Assembly (NCBI RefSeq): GCF_014203895.1
Contig: NZ_JACHJY010000004.1
Coordinates: forward strand, 248,001-312,000
Source of the DNA: Streptomyces nymphaeiformis
Lineage (GTDB): Bacteria; Actinomycetota; Actinomycetes; Streptomycetales; Streptomycetaceae
Direction: 5' to 3'
Length of the DNA stretch: 64,000 bases
Numbering within the stretch: the stretch's first letter is position 1; each line of letters starts with the position of its first letter. Below, one piece after another: positions 16,647-24,242 of this stretch. Under the pieces are notes generated by a model, which ran no database searches, was not told where the DNA came from, and saw only the letters and a list, made by a program, of their open reading frames with translations. The translations under genes were made by a program, and so were the position numbers.

Positions 16647-17846
16647 ATGGCCCTCGGACGGCGCGGGAAACCCGATCGCTCGGAGAGCTTCGGAGAGATG
16701 CTGCTGGGCGGGCTCCTGGACCACGCCCACGGGCTGCCGCCCGACCGGGTGGGGCCCGCCCTCGCCGACGCGGTGGCCCGGATGGGGGGCCGCGAGGTGC
16801 GGATCCTGCTCCAGGACTACGGGCAGCGGAATCTGGTCCCCCTCGCCGGGGAGGGACTGAAGGACGGCGATCCCGTGCCGATCGACGGTTCGGAGGCCGG
16901 CCGGTGCTTCCTCACCGCGCGTCCGGTCGAGGTTCCGTCGGCCGACGGGGTGCGGGTCCACGTCCCGCTGCTGGACGGCGGCGACCAGGCCGGTGTTCTG
17001 GCCGTCACCCTGGACGCGGTCGACGACGACGCCCGCCGCGTCCTGCGCAGGCTCGCGGCCCTGGCCGCCGCCACGCTGCAGACCAAGAACGGCTACACCG
17101 ACCTCTTCTTCCGCACCCGCCGTGGCGAAGCGATGAGCGTCGCCGCCGAGATCCAGTGGTCGCTCCTGCCGCCGCTGGCCATGACGATGTCCCGCGTGGC
17201 GGTCGCCGGAGTCCTGGAACCCGCCTACGACGTGGCCGGCGACAGCTTCGACTACGCCCTGAACGGCGACGTCCTCCACCTCGCCATGATCGATGCCATG
17301 GGCCACGGCCTGGACGCGGCCACCATGGCGACCGTCGCCATCGGCGCGTACCGGCACGCCCGCCGCACCAGCGTCGAGCTGTCCGAGATCTACCTCTTCA
17401 TGGACCGGGCCATCGCCGAACAGTTCGCCCCCGACCACTTCGTCACCGCGCAGATGCTCCGGCTCGACACCGGAACCGGCCGCCTCCAGTGGGTCAACGC
17501 CGGCCATCCCGCCCCCATGCTGATCCGCGGCCACCGCGTCGTACGCCGCCTGAACAGCCCCACCACCCTCCCCGTCGGCTTCGGCGGAGACCAGCCACGG
17601 GTCAGCGAAGTGATGCTCGAACCCGGGGACCGGATCCTCTGCTTCACCGACGGGCTGATCGAGGAACACGAGAGCGGGCAGGAGGAGTTCGGCGAGGACC
17701 AGCTGATCGACTGGGTGAATCAGCTGGACAGGGCGGACCGGGAGGTACACGCGGTGGCGCGGGACCTGTCCCACACCCTCAAACGGGCACGCGGCGAAGC
17801 CACTTCGGACGACTCCACGCTCCTCCTGGTCGAGTGGCGCGGGTGA
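16647..17846 (+). CDS. GAF-like / SpoIIE-type PP2C phosphatase
   Basis: A 399-aa protein; the ATG at 16647 follows GGAGGCAACGGG. Residues about 45-150 form a GAF-like sensor (VRILLQDYGQRNLVPLAGEGL, VRVHVPLLDGG). The C-terminal 240 residues are a SpoIIE/PP2C phosphatase: IQWSLLPP, the metal-ligand region AGDSFDYAL, DAMGHGLDAA, VNAGHPAPMLI, CFTDGLIEE and SDDSTLLLVEW. In Streptomyces these enzymes dephosphorylate STAS anti-anti-sigma factors and so switch on stress sigma factors. A STAS gene lies at 20204, a possible but unproven partner. Confidence 0.88.
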   Translation: MALGRRGKPDRSESFGEMLLGGLLDHAHGLPPDRVGPALADAVARMGGREVRILLQDYGQRNLVPLAGEGLKDGDPVPIDGSEAGRCFLTARPVEVPSADGVRVHVPLLDGGDQAGVLAVTLDAVDDDARRVLRRLAALAAATLQTKNGYTDLFFRTRRGEAMSVAAEIQWSLLPPLAMTMSRVAVAGVLEPAYDVAGDSFDYALNGDVLHLAMIDAMGHGLDAATMATVAIGAYRHARRTSVELSEIYLFMDRAIAEQFAPDHFVTAQMLRLDTGTGRLQWVNAGHPAPMLIRGHRVVRRLNSPTTLPVGFGGDQPRVSEVMLEPGDRILCFTDGLIEEHESGQEEFGEDQLIDWVNQLDRADREVHAVARDLSHTLKRARGEATSDDSTLLLVEWRG

Positions 17847-17859
17847 CGGAGGGACGTGA

Positions 17860-18224
17860 CGCGAGGTGAGGTTACCGACGTCGACCGCACGAGCCACGGC
17901 GTCACGTGCCGAGTCGGGTGGCGTGCCCGGAGGCACTGCCAAGAGGGCGAAGTGGTCTTCGTAGCCAAGGGTGATGAGGGTCCTGCCGGGCATGCGTGTC
18001 CAGGCCGACGTCCGTGAGGGGACTGAGGTGCGGGGGTGAGCACCTCTACCAGGGCGGACAGTTCGGTCGCGACGTCCTGGGAACCGGGCCACCACGCACC
18101 GTCGAGAACGCCTTCGAGGGACCGCGCGGCCTGCCGCCGGAGCAGGTCCGTGCCGGGGCCTGACCGCTCGGTGGATCTCGTCCGGAAGGAGCTTCGGCAG
18201 AGGGGGGCTGTCGGATTCGGCCAT
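17860..18224 (-). pseudogene. DUF5994 long-side gene, frameshifted, copy II
   Basis: From the ATG at 18224 one reads MAESDSPPLPKLLPDEIHRAV, then the DGAWWP block in a second frame, then YEDHFALLAVPPGTPPDSARD in another. At least two frameshifts separate the pieces, and the PRC-barrel and small membrane genes that should follow are gone. The gene end abuts the phosphatase at 17846. Confidence 0.8.
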
Positions 18225-18508
18225 GGTGGTCCGCCTGTCCGCCCGGGGCCGCCGACACCTCACGGCCGACGAGACACCGCCGTGGTCTGACGGTACGCGG
18301 GTGCCCGTGGTCACGCCCGCGACCGCCGACCGGGCGGGTGTTCCCGGTCCGGGAAGTCGGCTGGACGGAGACCGCTCGTCCGCCCCCGGCGCGGAGTAGG
18401 CTGAAGGTACCGGGAGTAACTCGAACACCCGCTCCCACGCGGACGTCGTTTCCGGCGATCAAGACACTGGGCCGCCCTGCAGGGCGGCCCGGAGACGGGT
18501 CCGCGATC
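18225..18508. promoter_or_regulatory. Divergent control region of module copy II
   Basis: It shares with 23151-23428 a block CTCCCACGCGGACGTCGTTT followed by CCGGCGATCA, and just before the start a perfect stem GGGCCGCCC / GGGCGGCCC (about 18470-18491). The minus side shares CACCGCCGTGGTCT(G/C)ACGGTAC. The conservation of a leader hairpin in front of a DUF5994 start in all three modules is the main reason to call it regulatory. Confidence 0.45.
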
Positions 18509-19060
18509 ATGACCACCCTCGCACCCTCACGTTCGGTGCGCCTTTCGCTGACGCCGAAGACCCCACTCACCGGTCTCCTGGACGGCGCCTGGTGGCCTCG
18601 CTCGCGTGACCTCGCCGCCGAACTCCCTCCCCTGGTCGACGCGTTGGAGGAGCGCTACGGACGCATCACACGCGTCACCGTGAACCCCACCCGCTGGCCC
18701 GTCGTCCCCCACAAGGTTCCTGCCACCGGGCACACCGTGCACGTCGGCTGGTTCACCGAACAGGATCCCGACAAGATGATCCTGCTCTCCTACACCACCG
18801 GCCGCTGCGACCTGCTGGTGATACCGCCCGAGGCCGAACCCGCCGCAGCCGCCCGGCTCATGGCGACCGCCGCGGTCCCCGGCAGCATCCTGGCCGCTGG
18901 TGTCCTGATGTCCGGCGAAGCCGCGACCGGCCGCCGCATCCGCGACGCCCGCAACAGCGAGGACGCCTGGGAGACCGACGGCGGGTCCACCCTGCCGCCC
19001 CTCCGGCACCCGGTCGTCGGCGCGCGGATGATTCCGCTGCCGAAGAACACGCGGTGGTGA
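18509..19060 (+). CDS. DUF5994-family protein, short-side type, copy II
   Basis: A 183-aa protein, ATG at 18509 after GGAGACGGG. It has the same core as copy I: LLDGAWWPRSRDLAAELPPL, YGRITRVTVNPTRWPVVPHK, HVGWFTEQDPDKMILLSYTT, NSEDAWETDGG, VVGARMIPLPKN. It looks fully functional although its divergent partner at 17860 is broken. The 69-aa gene starts 4 bp after its stop. Confidence 0.82.
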   Translation: MTTLAPSRSVRLSLTPKTPLTGLLDGAWWPRSRDLAAELPPLVDALEERYGRITRVTVNPTRWPVVPHKVPATGHTVHVGWFTEQDPDKMILLSYTTGRCDLLVIPPEAEPAAAARLMATAAVPGSILAAGVLMSGEAATGRRIRDARNSEDAWETDGGSTLPPLRHPVVGARMIPLPKNTRW

Positions 19061-19064
19061 CGGC

Positions 19065-19274
19065 ATGGAAACCCTGATCGCGCTCGCGGTCGTCGTCGTG
19101 CTGATCACGCTCGGCACGCTCCTTGTCCACCGGCTCAACGCCCAGCACGACGCACGCATCGCCGCCCGCCACTACAGCGACCCCTTTCCGGCCATCTTCC
19201 GGCCGCCCGGTCACAGCCCCCGCACGCCGACGGAGCAAGGCGCCCGCCGCAGGGCCATGGGCACCTGGCCCTGA
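19065..19274 (+). CDS. Single-pass small membrane protein, 69 aa, copy II
   Basis: The ATG at 19065 opens METLIALAVVVVLITLGTLL, a membrane helix, followed by VHRLNAQHDARIAARHYSDPF and a tail ending GTWP as in copy I. Same length and position relative to the DUF5994 gene as the copy at 15546. Confidence 0.75.
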   Translation: METLIALAVVVVLITLGTLLVHRLNAQHDARIAARHYSDPFPAIFRPPGHSPRTPTEQGARRRAMGTWP

Positions 19275-19308
19275 CCGCCCCCGAGACCACTCCTCCGACC
19301 GAGGGCCG

Positions 19309-19430
19309 CGACGGCGGCACCCGGCTCCACCTCACCGTCGACACCGGAACCGCCGCAGGGCCCGCCCTCTCCTGGCTCACCACCAGCAGATCGTCCCCTC
19401 CTCGCCCGCGCACACGTCGACGAAGTCTGA
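19309..19430 (+). pseudogene. Truncated 88-aa module gene, copy II
   Basis: Only the second half remains: GGTRLHLTVDTGTAAGPA and the following residues align with the gene at 15869. About 240 bp, including the start codon and first half, were deleted between a GGCCGCG and the GGCGGCAC that resumes the match. Confidence 0.7.
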
Positions 19431-19466
19431 GCGGCGTCGGGCCTTCACACGACGAAAGGAACGGCC

Positions 19467-19739
19467 ATGGCGACACTCCGCGAGCGACAGCTCCATCGTG
19501 AACGGGCCCTGACCGCCCTCTACGAAGCCACCGGAGGCAACCGCCTCCTCGGCGTCCCGGGCCGGAAACTGCGCAACGACCTGCGCATCCCGGAGGAAGA
19601 CCTGGCCGCCGCCTGCACCTACCTCACCGGCGAGGGCCTGATCAGCGTCGACTGGGAACCGGGCAACACACCCGCGATGGTCACCCTCACCCACCAGGGG
19701 ATCCTCCGCATGGAGGCCGAAGAGGAAGAACGCGGCTGA
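19467..19739 (+). CDS. 90-aa winged-helix-like protein, copy II
   Basis: The ATG at 19467 lies eight bases after GAAAGGA. It reads MATLRERQLHRERALTALYE, GGNRLLGVPGRKLRNDLRIP, AACTYLTGEGLISVDWEPGN and ends MEAEEEERG. Helix-helix-wing order as in copy I. It is followed by the same conserved non-coding segment that follows the deleted copy at 12850. Confidence 0.75.
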   Translation: MATLRERQLHRERALTALYEATGGNRLLGVPGRKLRNDLRIPEEDLAAACTYLTGEGLISVDWEPGNTPAMVTLTHQGILRMEAEEEERG

Positions 19740-19892
19740 GCCGGACTGCCCCGACGGCCCGCTCTCGTCTTCCGGCCTGCCCGGCGGGGCAGCCGTACAA
19801 TTGAACACGGATCGAGCACTCTCACGTGTGACGATCCGGAAGGGCGGCCCCGACGGAGTGAATGCGCCGGGGCCGTTGTGACGACCGCCGCC
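19740..19892 (+). repeat. Conserved post-module segment, copy B
   Basis: About 150 bp aligning with 12936-13091. It keeps TACAAT, CACGTGTGACGATCCGGAAG and the seven-codon frame VNAPGPL ending in TGA. The frame beginning after that TGA runs through a terminator and is not convincing as a gene. Confidence 0.55.
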
Positions 19893-19989
19893 AGGCCCGC
19901 GCACCCGATGTCTCGGACGTGGCACCGGCCGGCACGTCGGCGCCCGTCGTCCCTCGCAACGCTGGTCAGCGCCAGCCCGGAGATCCACC

Positions 19990-20021
19990 GTGGGGGCCCG
20001 CGCGTTGCCGCGGGCCCCCAC
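19990..20021. terminator. Perfect 13-bp terminator hairpin
   Basis: The arms 19990-20002 and 20009-20021 pair without mismatch around CGTTGC. It separates the module from the minus-strand STAS gene and could serve both sides. Confidence 0.8.
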
Positions 20022-20203
20022 CCCTTCCGTCGTCTATTGCACGGCGGCGCAGAGGAGCGGGGGCGCCAGACGGCAGTGGATCAGGGTCCTGCGAGGTGCG
20101 GGTCGCGGAGACGGGGTGGGACGGCGGTGCCTTGGTTCGCGCGGTTCTCCGTGCGCGAGGAGAACCGCTGCGAGCATCGGGACGCAGGTCAGGAGTACGA
20201 ACG

Positions 20204-20626
20204 TCATGACCGACCTGCCGCCGTCAGGGAGCCGGCATGGGCCCGTTGTCGTCGTGCTGGTGCAGCGGCGTCCAGAAGGTGCTGAACGGCCCGGGAGCGG
20301 TTCGCGAGTCTGAGGCGGCGTCCCTGCTGGGGCCACCAGTCGAGGACGGCCAGGAAGCCGGAGTCGCAGAAGGTGACCCGCGAGGTGTCCAGGACGAGGC
20401 CGGTGCAGCCGTCGTCGGCTGCTGAGGCCAGCAGTGCCCGCAGCGGGACAACGCTGAAGTGGTCGATCTCTCCGGCAAGGCGGACGACCAGGGTGGTGCC
20501 GAGGGTCGTGCAGGAGTCGACGACTATGACGCCGGGCGCGGTGTCCGCGCCCGAGTCGTGCACGACAGGAGGAGCAGGGGTGGCGAGAGCGGCGGACAGT
20601 ATCGGGGCGGCGCTTGAAGTACTCAC
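20204..20626 (-). CDS. STAS-domain protein (anti-anti-sigma factor type)
   Basis: A 140-aa protein starting at a GTG (20626) after GATGGGGAT. The STAS fold is clear: LVVRLAGEIDHFSVVPLRALL, GLVLDTSRVTFCDSGFLAVL, LRLANRSRAVQHLLD. The CDSG motif keeps the serine that is phosphorylated in anti-anti-sigma factors. These proteins bind anti-sigma kinases when dephosphorylated. A matching phosphatase (16647) is close; no kinase is encoded in the window. Confidence 0.85.
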   Translation of the reverse strand: MSTSSAAPILSAALATPAPPVVHDSGADTAPGVIVVDSCTTLGTTLVVRLAGEIDHFSVVPLRALLASAADDGCTGLVLDTSRVTFCDSGFLAVLDWWPQQGRRLRLANRSRAVQHLLDAAAPARRQRAHAGSLTAAGRS

Positions 20627-20884
20627 ATCCCCATCAACGCCTCCTGCCCTGGGCCGGGGTACGAGCCACGCGACCCTTTCACCCCATGTGACCAGCACCG
20701 ATCCCCGGCAAGGGGGAAAGATTCCACCCGAACGAGGCAGACGGACACCTACGACGCGACCGCTGTCCTCCGGGACCGCCGGGCCCGCGCCCCGAGTGGG
20801 ACCGGCTGCTGTGTGGGGTGCGTCTCCCAGGGCGTCCTGCCGGCTGGAGACTTCGATGACCGTGGACTTCGACAGGGACCCGTC

Positions 20885-21015
20885 ACGTGCCCCATCCGTG
20901 CCCTTCAAGGCGGTGAACAGCGGTCACCAGGGGTGCGGGCGGAACCCCTCGGAACATCCTGCGAAGAGGCTCGTCCGCAGGTCAGAGGCCCTATTGGCGG
21001 CCAAGACGTCGGTGA
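20885..21015 (+). repeat. 131-bp arm preceding partial tRNA-Gly, copy 3
   Basis: Closest to copy 1: the first 45 bp differ at only two positions and the GGTGA-N7-TCACC palindrome is intact, as is GTCCGCAGGTCAGAGGCC. Ends at the partial tRNA, as the others do. Confidence 0.7.
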
Positions 21016-21092
21016 TTCCCCAGCTTATGGGGCGGGTTCGATTCCCGTCATCCGTTCTTGAACGAAGCCCCAGGTCAGCGACCTGGGGCTTC
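21016..21092 (+). repeat. Partial tRNA-Gly 3' end plus terminator (att-like), copy 3
   Basis: 21016-21055 matches the tRNA-Gly 3' half with several changes (anticodon-loop region TTCCCCAGC; last acceptor base C to T). 21064-21092 is the terminator hairpin with a 13-bp stem. It is the most decayed tRNA part of the three, so perhaps the oldest junction. Confidence 0.82.
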
Positions 21093-21128
21093 GTCGTTGT
21101 CCAGAGGCGGTCCTGCGGTGGCGGTGTG

Positions 21129-21344
21129 TCAGTTCTGTGCGGTGTCGTCGTCCGTCTGCCCGGCGCCCTCCGCCGCGCGAGCCTTCTCCCGCATCTTGCG
21201 CACCAGCTCCGCCTTCCGGTCGGCGGCACCCTGGCGGTCGAGGTTGCGGTGCGGACCGTTGTTCTGCCGTTCGGCGCGGGACAGCCTCTTGCGCTGGCCG
21301 CCGCCCTGGCCCACGGGGTTGTTGATGTTCTTGCTGTCGGTCAC
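21129..21344 (-). CDS. DUF6243-family small basic protein
   Basis: A 71-aa protein from a GTG at 21344 with GGGAGAACCC upstream. Hallmarks are SKNINNPVGQGGGQRKRLSR, AERQNNGPHRNLDRQGAADRK and AELVRKMREKA. It is very basic and probably disordered or nucleic-acid binding; the family has no assigned role. It starts within 40 bp of the third partial tRNA terminator region and stands alone. Confidence 0.8.
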   Translation of the reverse strand: MTDSKNINNPVGQGGGQRKRLSRAERQNNGPHRNLDRQGAADRKAELVRKMREKARAAEGAGQTDDDTAQN

Positions 21345-21746
21345 GGGTTCTCCCGGTGATGAGGTGAAATGATCTACGGGTTCACGGTGGGGGACGGGCA
21401 CGACGACGAAGGGCGTCGACGGGGGCCCGTCACGCTCTCACCCGTGAATCGGCGCCTGGAAGAACATGACAAGGACGTTACCCGGTCCTCTCGGCCCCGC
21501 ACCCCAAGCCTTTCGCCACTCCGGCGGCCACCGGCCTTCGGCGAGCGCCCGGGGGCGTCCGGATGGGAGGCGGGCCGCGGGTCCCTCCTGATCCCCGGCG
21601 GCACTCGGGCCAGGGCCACTGACGGTCGTTTCCGCGGGTCGAAAACCACATCCAGGGCGTAAACCGGGTGATTCCCATCTCGGCCCTCGCGCTGCGGACG
21701 TGAACGGCCGCAGCGGGCGGATACGCGCGGGCGCATACTGGCGGCA
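21345..21746. other. Spacer without a supported gene
   Basis: The region holds no coding frame that I trust. It includes the presumed promoters of the DUF6243 gene (minus) and of the 73-aa gene at 21747 (plus). Nothing repeats elsewhere. Confidence 0.4.
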
Positions 21747-21968
21747 ATGACAAAGCCAGGTGCACCGAAGCGCTATTTGCCCACCAGTCCCTTCAAGGCC
21801 CCGGTCACGCTGCCTCCGACGCAGTTCGCCGTAGGCGACCAGGTCACACACGACGTGCACGGCCTCGGCCGGGTCATCGGCATCGAGGAGGGGATCGCGG
21901 CGGTCGTGGATTTCGGCTCGACGCGAGAGCGGATCCTGAGTCCGTACGCCAAGATGAGCAAGTTGTAG
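21747..21968 (+). CDS. Conserved small protein with an SH3-like barrel, 73 aa
   Basis: It reads MTKPGAPKRYLPTSPFKAP, then FAVGDQVTHDVHGLGRVIGIEEGIAAVVDFGSTRERILSP. The GDxVxHxxxGxGxVxxxxxxxxxVxF pattern is the beta-barrel seen in CarD-N/UvrD-tudor-like domains that bind RNA polymerase or nucleic acid. A role is not established. Single gene. Confidence 0.75.
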   Translation: MTKPGAPKRYLPTSPFKAPVTLPPTQFAVGDQVTHDVHGLGRVIGIEEGIAAVVDFGSTRERILSPYAKMSKL

Positions 21969-22110
21969 GGCCGCCCGTCACGGCGCACCGCATCTGTTCA
22001 TGGGCCCGCACCGAAGCCCCCTACCACCACGAATCCCTGCCAGGCACCGGACTTCGGGGAGATCGAAACCTTCCTGCTCGACGCGAGGCACGCCGACGGA
22101 CCCCGATCCG

Positions 22111-22281
22111 TCACCGGACCGGGCGGCGGTGGAAGGAGCGGCGCATGCGCAAGGCGGCGTAGATGAGGTCCGCCACGAACAGCACGATTCCGATGACGAG
22201 CAGGTAGAGCAGTCCGTCGACGACGGCGCCGATGATGCCCAGCACGATCGCGACGATGATCAGGGCCAGGAAAAGCGACAT
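22111..22281 (-). CDS. Small membrane protein of the stress module, 56 aa, copy III
   Basis: MSLFLALIIVAIVLGIIGAV, a short loop, LLYLLVIGIVLFVADLIYAA and a basic tail RMRRSFHRRPVR. Same length and gene order as the copy at 13612, lying 30 bp behind the PRC-barrel gene. No fourth gene (160-aa type) follows here. Confidence 0.8.
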   Translation of the reverse strand: MSLFLALIIVAIVLGIIGAVVDGLLYLLVIGIVLFVADLIYAALRMRRSFHRRPVR

Positions 22282-22311
22282 GAGGGACGCCTCCTCGGTC
22301 GGACGGGGAGC

Positions 22312-22668
22312 TCAGCGGCGGGCCAGCTGCCGCTCGCCGTTCGCCCCGGGCTTGTAGACGAGGCCGTAGTGCTCGAAGACCGCTTCTTCTGCCCGGGCGG
22401 GTAGGACGTCGTCGGTGCCGATCGAAGGGCACTGCTTCACCAGCGCTTTGTCGTGGGCGACCTTCACGTAGCCCGGTCCCACCGTCGCACCGTCCAGGGG
22501 AACGAACACCAGACGGTGGCGCGTGGGCAGGCCGACCCGGATCGTGGCCATGGCCGGCTCGTCCGTGCTGGTGTCGGCGTAGATCGCTTCCAGCTCTCCG
22601 ATCCTGTGGCCCCGCGTGTCCACCACGTCGTGGGTGCGCCACTCGCGGATGTCCGCCATCTGGATCAT
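22312..22668 (-). CDS. PRC-barrel domain protein, copy III
   Basis: A 118-aa protein starting MIQMADIREWRTHDVVDTRG. The strands GHRIGELEAIYADTSTDEPA, ATIRVGLPTRHRLVFVPLDG and VGPGYVKVAHD and the C-terminal GANGERQLARR match the copy at 13810 almost throughout. It overlaps the upstream DUF5994 stop by 4 bp (ATGA). Confidence 0.85.
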   Translation of the reverse strand: MIQMADIREWRTHDVVDTRGHRIGELEAIYADTSTDEPAMATIRVGLPTRHRLVFVPLDGATVGPGYVKVAHDKALVKQCPSIGTDDVLPARAEEAVFEHYGLVYKPGANGERQLARR

Positions 22669-23150
22669 CCCGACTCCTCGCGCTCGGCCGGTGGGTGGGG
22701 AAGCGTGGCGAGAAGGATTTCGGCGGCCTGGGCCACGTTGCCGGCATGGACCGCACGAGCCATGGCGTCCCGTGCTGCACCGGGTGTCGTGTCCGGTGGC
22801 ACCACCATCAGGGCGAAATGGTCCTTGTCGCCCCGGGTGACCAGAACGGGGTCGTCTCCGACAGGGAAGGCGTCGACGCGGCCGTCGACGACGACACGGG
22901 TCGGGACCTCCTCCCAGGCGGCAGTGTCCAGCCCGACCCTCGTGATCGTTCCGAGGTGTGTGGTGAGCGCTTGGATCAGGGCGGGCAGTTCGGTCACGAC
23001 GTCCCGGGAGCGAGGCCACCAGGCGCCGTCGAGTACGCCTTCACGGGAGCGTGTCGTCTGCGGCCGGAGCAGGGCCGTGCCGGGCGTCACCGCTCGGTGG
23101 ATCCCGTCAGGAAGGAGCTTCGGGGAGGTGGGGGTGTCGGATCCGGCCAT
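22665..23150 (-). CDS. DUF5994-family protein, long-side type, copy III
   Basis: A 161-aa protein, MAGSDTPTSPKLLPDGIHRAV. The GVLDGAWWPRSRDVVTELPAL, GTITRVGLDTAAWEEVP and DKDHFALMVVPPDTTPGAARD blocks match copy I. It has lost two residues next to VVVDGRV but is otherwise intact. It heads the DUF5994/PRC/membrane operon of copy III. Confidence 0.82.
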   Translation of the reverse strand: MAGSDTPTSPKLLPDGIHRAVTPGTALLRPQTTRSREGVLDGAWWPRSRDVVTELPALIQALTTHLGTITRVGLDTAAWEEVPTRVVVDGRVDAFPVGDDPVLVTRGDKDHFALMVVPPDTTPGAARDAMARAVHAGNVAQAAEILLATLPHPPAEREESG

Positions 23151-23428
23151 AGTGATTCACCTGCCTGCGCGGGGTGCCGGCACCTCATGACCGACGAGAC
23201 ACCGCCGTGGTCTCACGGTACTCCGCGCCCCTGCGGTGGTGCGCGCATACGCGGCCCGGCCGTCCCACACCGCCAGACATGGCCCGGTCGGAGCCGCTGT
23301 ATCGGCCACCGGGCCGGAGTGCGCTGAAGGCACCGGGAACAACTCGTGCGCCTGCTCCCACGCGGACGTCGTTTCCGGCGATCAGGACACGGGGCCGTCC
23401 ATGGGCGGCCCAGGGACGGGGCCGCAGC
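23151..23428. promoter_or_regulatory. Divergent control region of module copy III
   Basis: Shares with copy II the blocks ACCGCCGTGGTCTCACGGTAC (minus-side promoter area; one base differs) and CTCCCACGCGGACGTCGTTT plus CCGGCGATCA (plus-side leader). A weaker stem GGGCCG...GGGCGGCCC lies just before the decayed DUF5994 start. Confidence 0.45.
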
Positions 23429-23685
23429 ATGACGACCACCGCTCCCCAGCGTTCGGCGCGCCTGTCGCTGACGTCCATGACCACCCCCACCGGCCAGTCG
23501 GACGGCGCCTGGTGGCCATACGCCTCCGGCCGCTGCGACCTGCTGATGGTCCCGCCCGACGCCGAACCCGCCTCCGCCGCACGGCTGATGGCCACGGCAT
23601 CGGTCCCCGGCGATCTCCACACTGCCGCCCTCCTCGTGTCCGAGGGGCCCGCACGATCCCCCTGCCTCAGAACATGCGGCAGTGA
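23429..23685 (+). pseudogene. DUF5994 short-side gene with two internal deletions, copy III
   Basis: The start MTTTAPQRSARLSLTSMTTP and SDGAWWP are kept. The DNA then jumps over about 75 codons to SGRCDLLMVPPDAEPASAARL, and again from LLVSEG to a shifted IPLPQNMRQ end. Start region and leader are well preserved, so the decay is recent compared with divergence of the module copies. Confidence 0.8.
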
Positions 23686-24020
23686 GGCCGACTCCGGAAC
23701 ACCCTCGTGCGCCTCCATCATCCGCGTCGGCATATCTGCGTCGGCATATCTGCGTCGGCGGGGTGAGGGTGTGAGAGGTCGAGCGGTCAGGTTTTTTACC
23801 CCATGGAAATAGCGGCCCCCATTTGATCGGCAACAACGAAATCGACGTGCTACTGTCGATTCCAGTTGCAGTTGTGGTTCCCAAAACTTCAAGGTCTCCG
23901 GTCGAGTCCTCAGACCGACCTGGAGTGCTTTTTCGTCTCCGGTCTCTCCGGCGGGGTAATCATCACGGCGACACGGCATCCGCACGGTGCGGATGCCGAT
24001 GAGCCCCAAGGAGATATGAC
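23686..24020 (+). other. Cold-shock gene promoter and long leader; short 14-bp repeats
   Basis: 23724-23760 holds two and a half copies of GCGTCGGCATATCT. From about 23810 the DNA becomes richer in A and T and runs as an apparently untranslated leader of more than 100 bases (CCCAAAACTTCAAGG, GAGTGCTTTTTCGTC) up to AAGGAG before the cold-shock start. Long structured leaders are typical of csp genes. Exact promoter not assigned. Confidence 0.4.
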
Positions 24021-24224
24021 ATGAGCAGTGGCACCGTGAAGTGGTTCAACGCGGAAAAGGGCTTCGGATTCATCGAGCAGGACGGTGGCGGCCCCGACGT
24101 GTTCGCCCACTACTCGAACATCGCCGCCCAGGGCTTCCGCGAGCTGCAGGAAGGCCAGAAGGTCACCTTCGACATCGCGCAGGGCCAGAAGGGCCCGACG
24201 GCCGAGAACATCGTTCCCGCCTGA
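24021..24224 (+). CDS. Cold-shock protein, CspA family
   Basis: A 67-aa protein: [20 protein letters not shown] contains RNP1 (KGFGFI) and DVFAHYSNI contains RNP2. It binds single-stranded RNA and DNA and melts RNA structure. AAGGAG lies 7 bases before the ATG. Followed by a strong hairpin. The next genes downstream are those of a cold-shock cluster (helicase, SCO5918-type protein). Confidence 0.95.
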   Translation: MSSGTVKWFNAEKGFGFIEQDGGGPDVFAHYSNIAAQGFRELQEGQKVTFDIAQGQKGPTAENIVPA

Positions 24225-24242
24225 TTCTGACGCGTACGACGT

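Noticed and set aside
19878..20285. A 135-aa plus-strand frame starting MTTAARPAHPMS
   Set aside because: It passes straight through a perfect 13-bp terminator and then lies opposite the STAS gene.
21660..21680. GTGATTCCCATCTCGG as a further tRNA-Gly fragment
   Set aside because: Only about ten bases match the start of the att-like core and nothing of the T arm or terminator follows.
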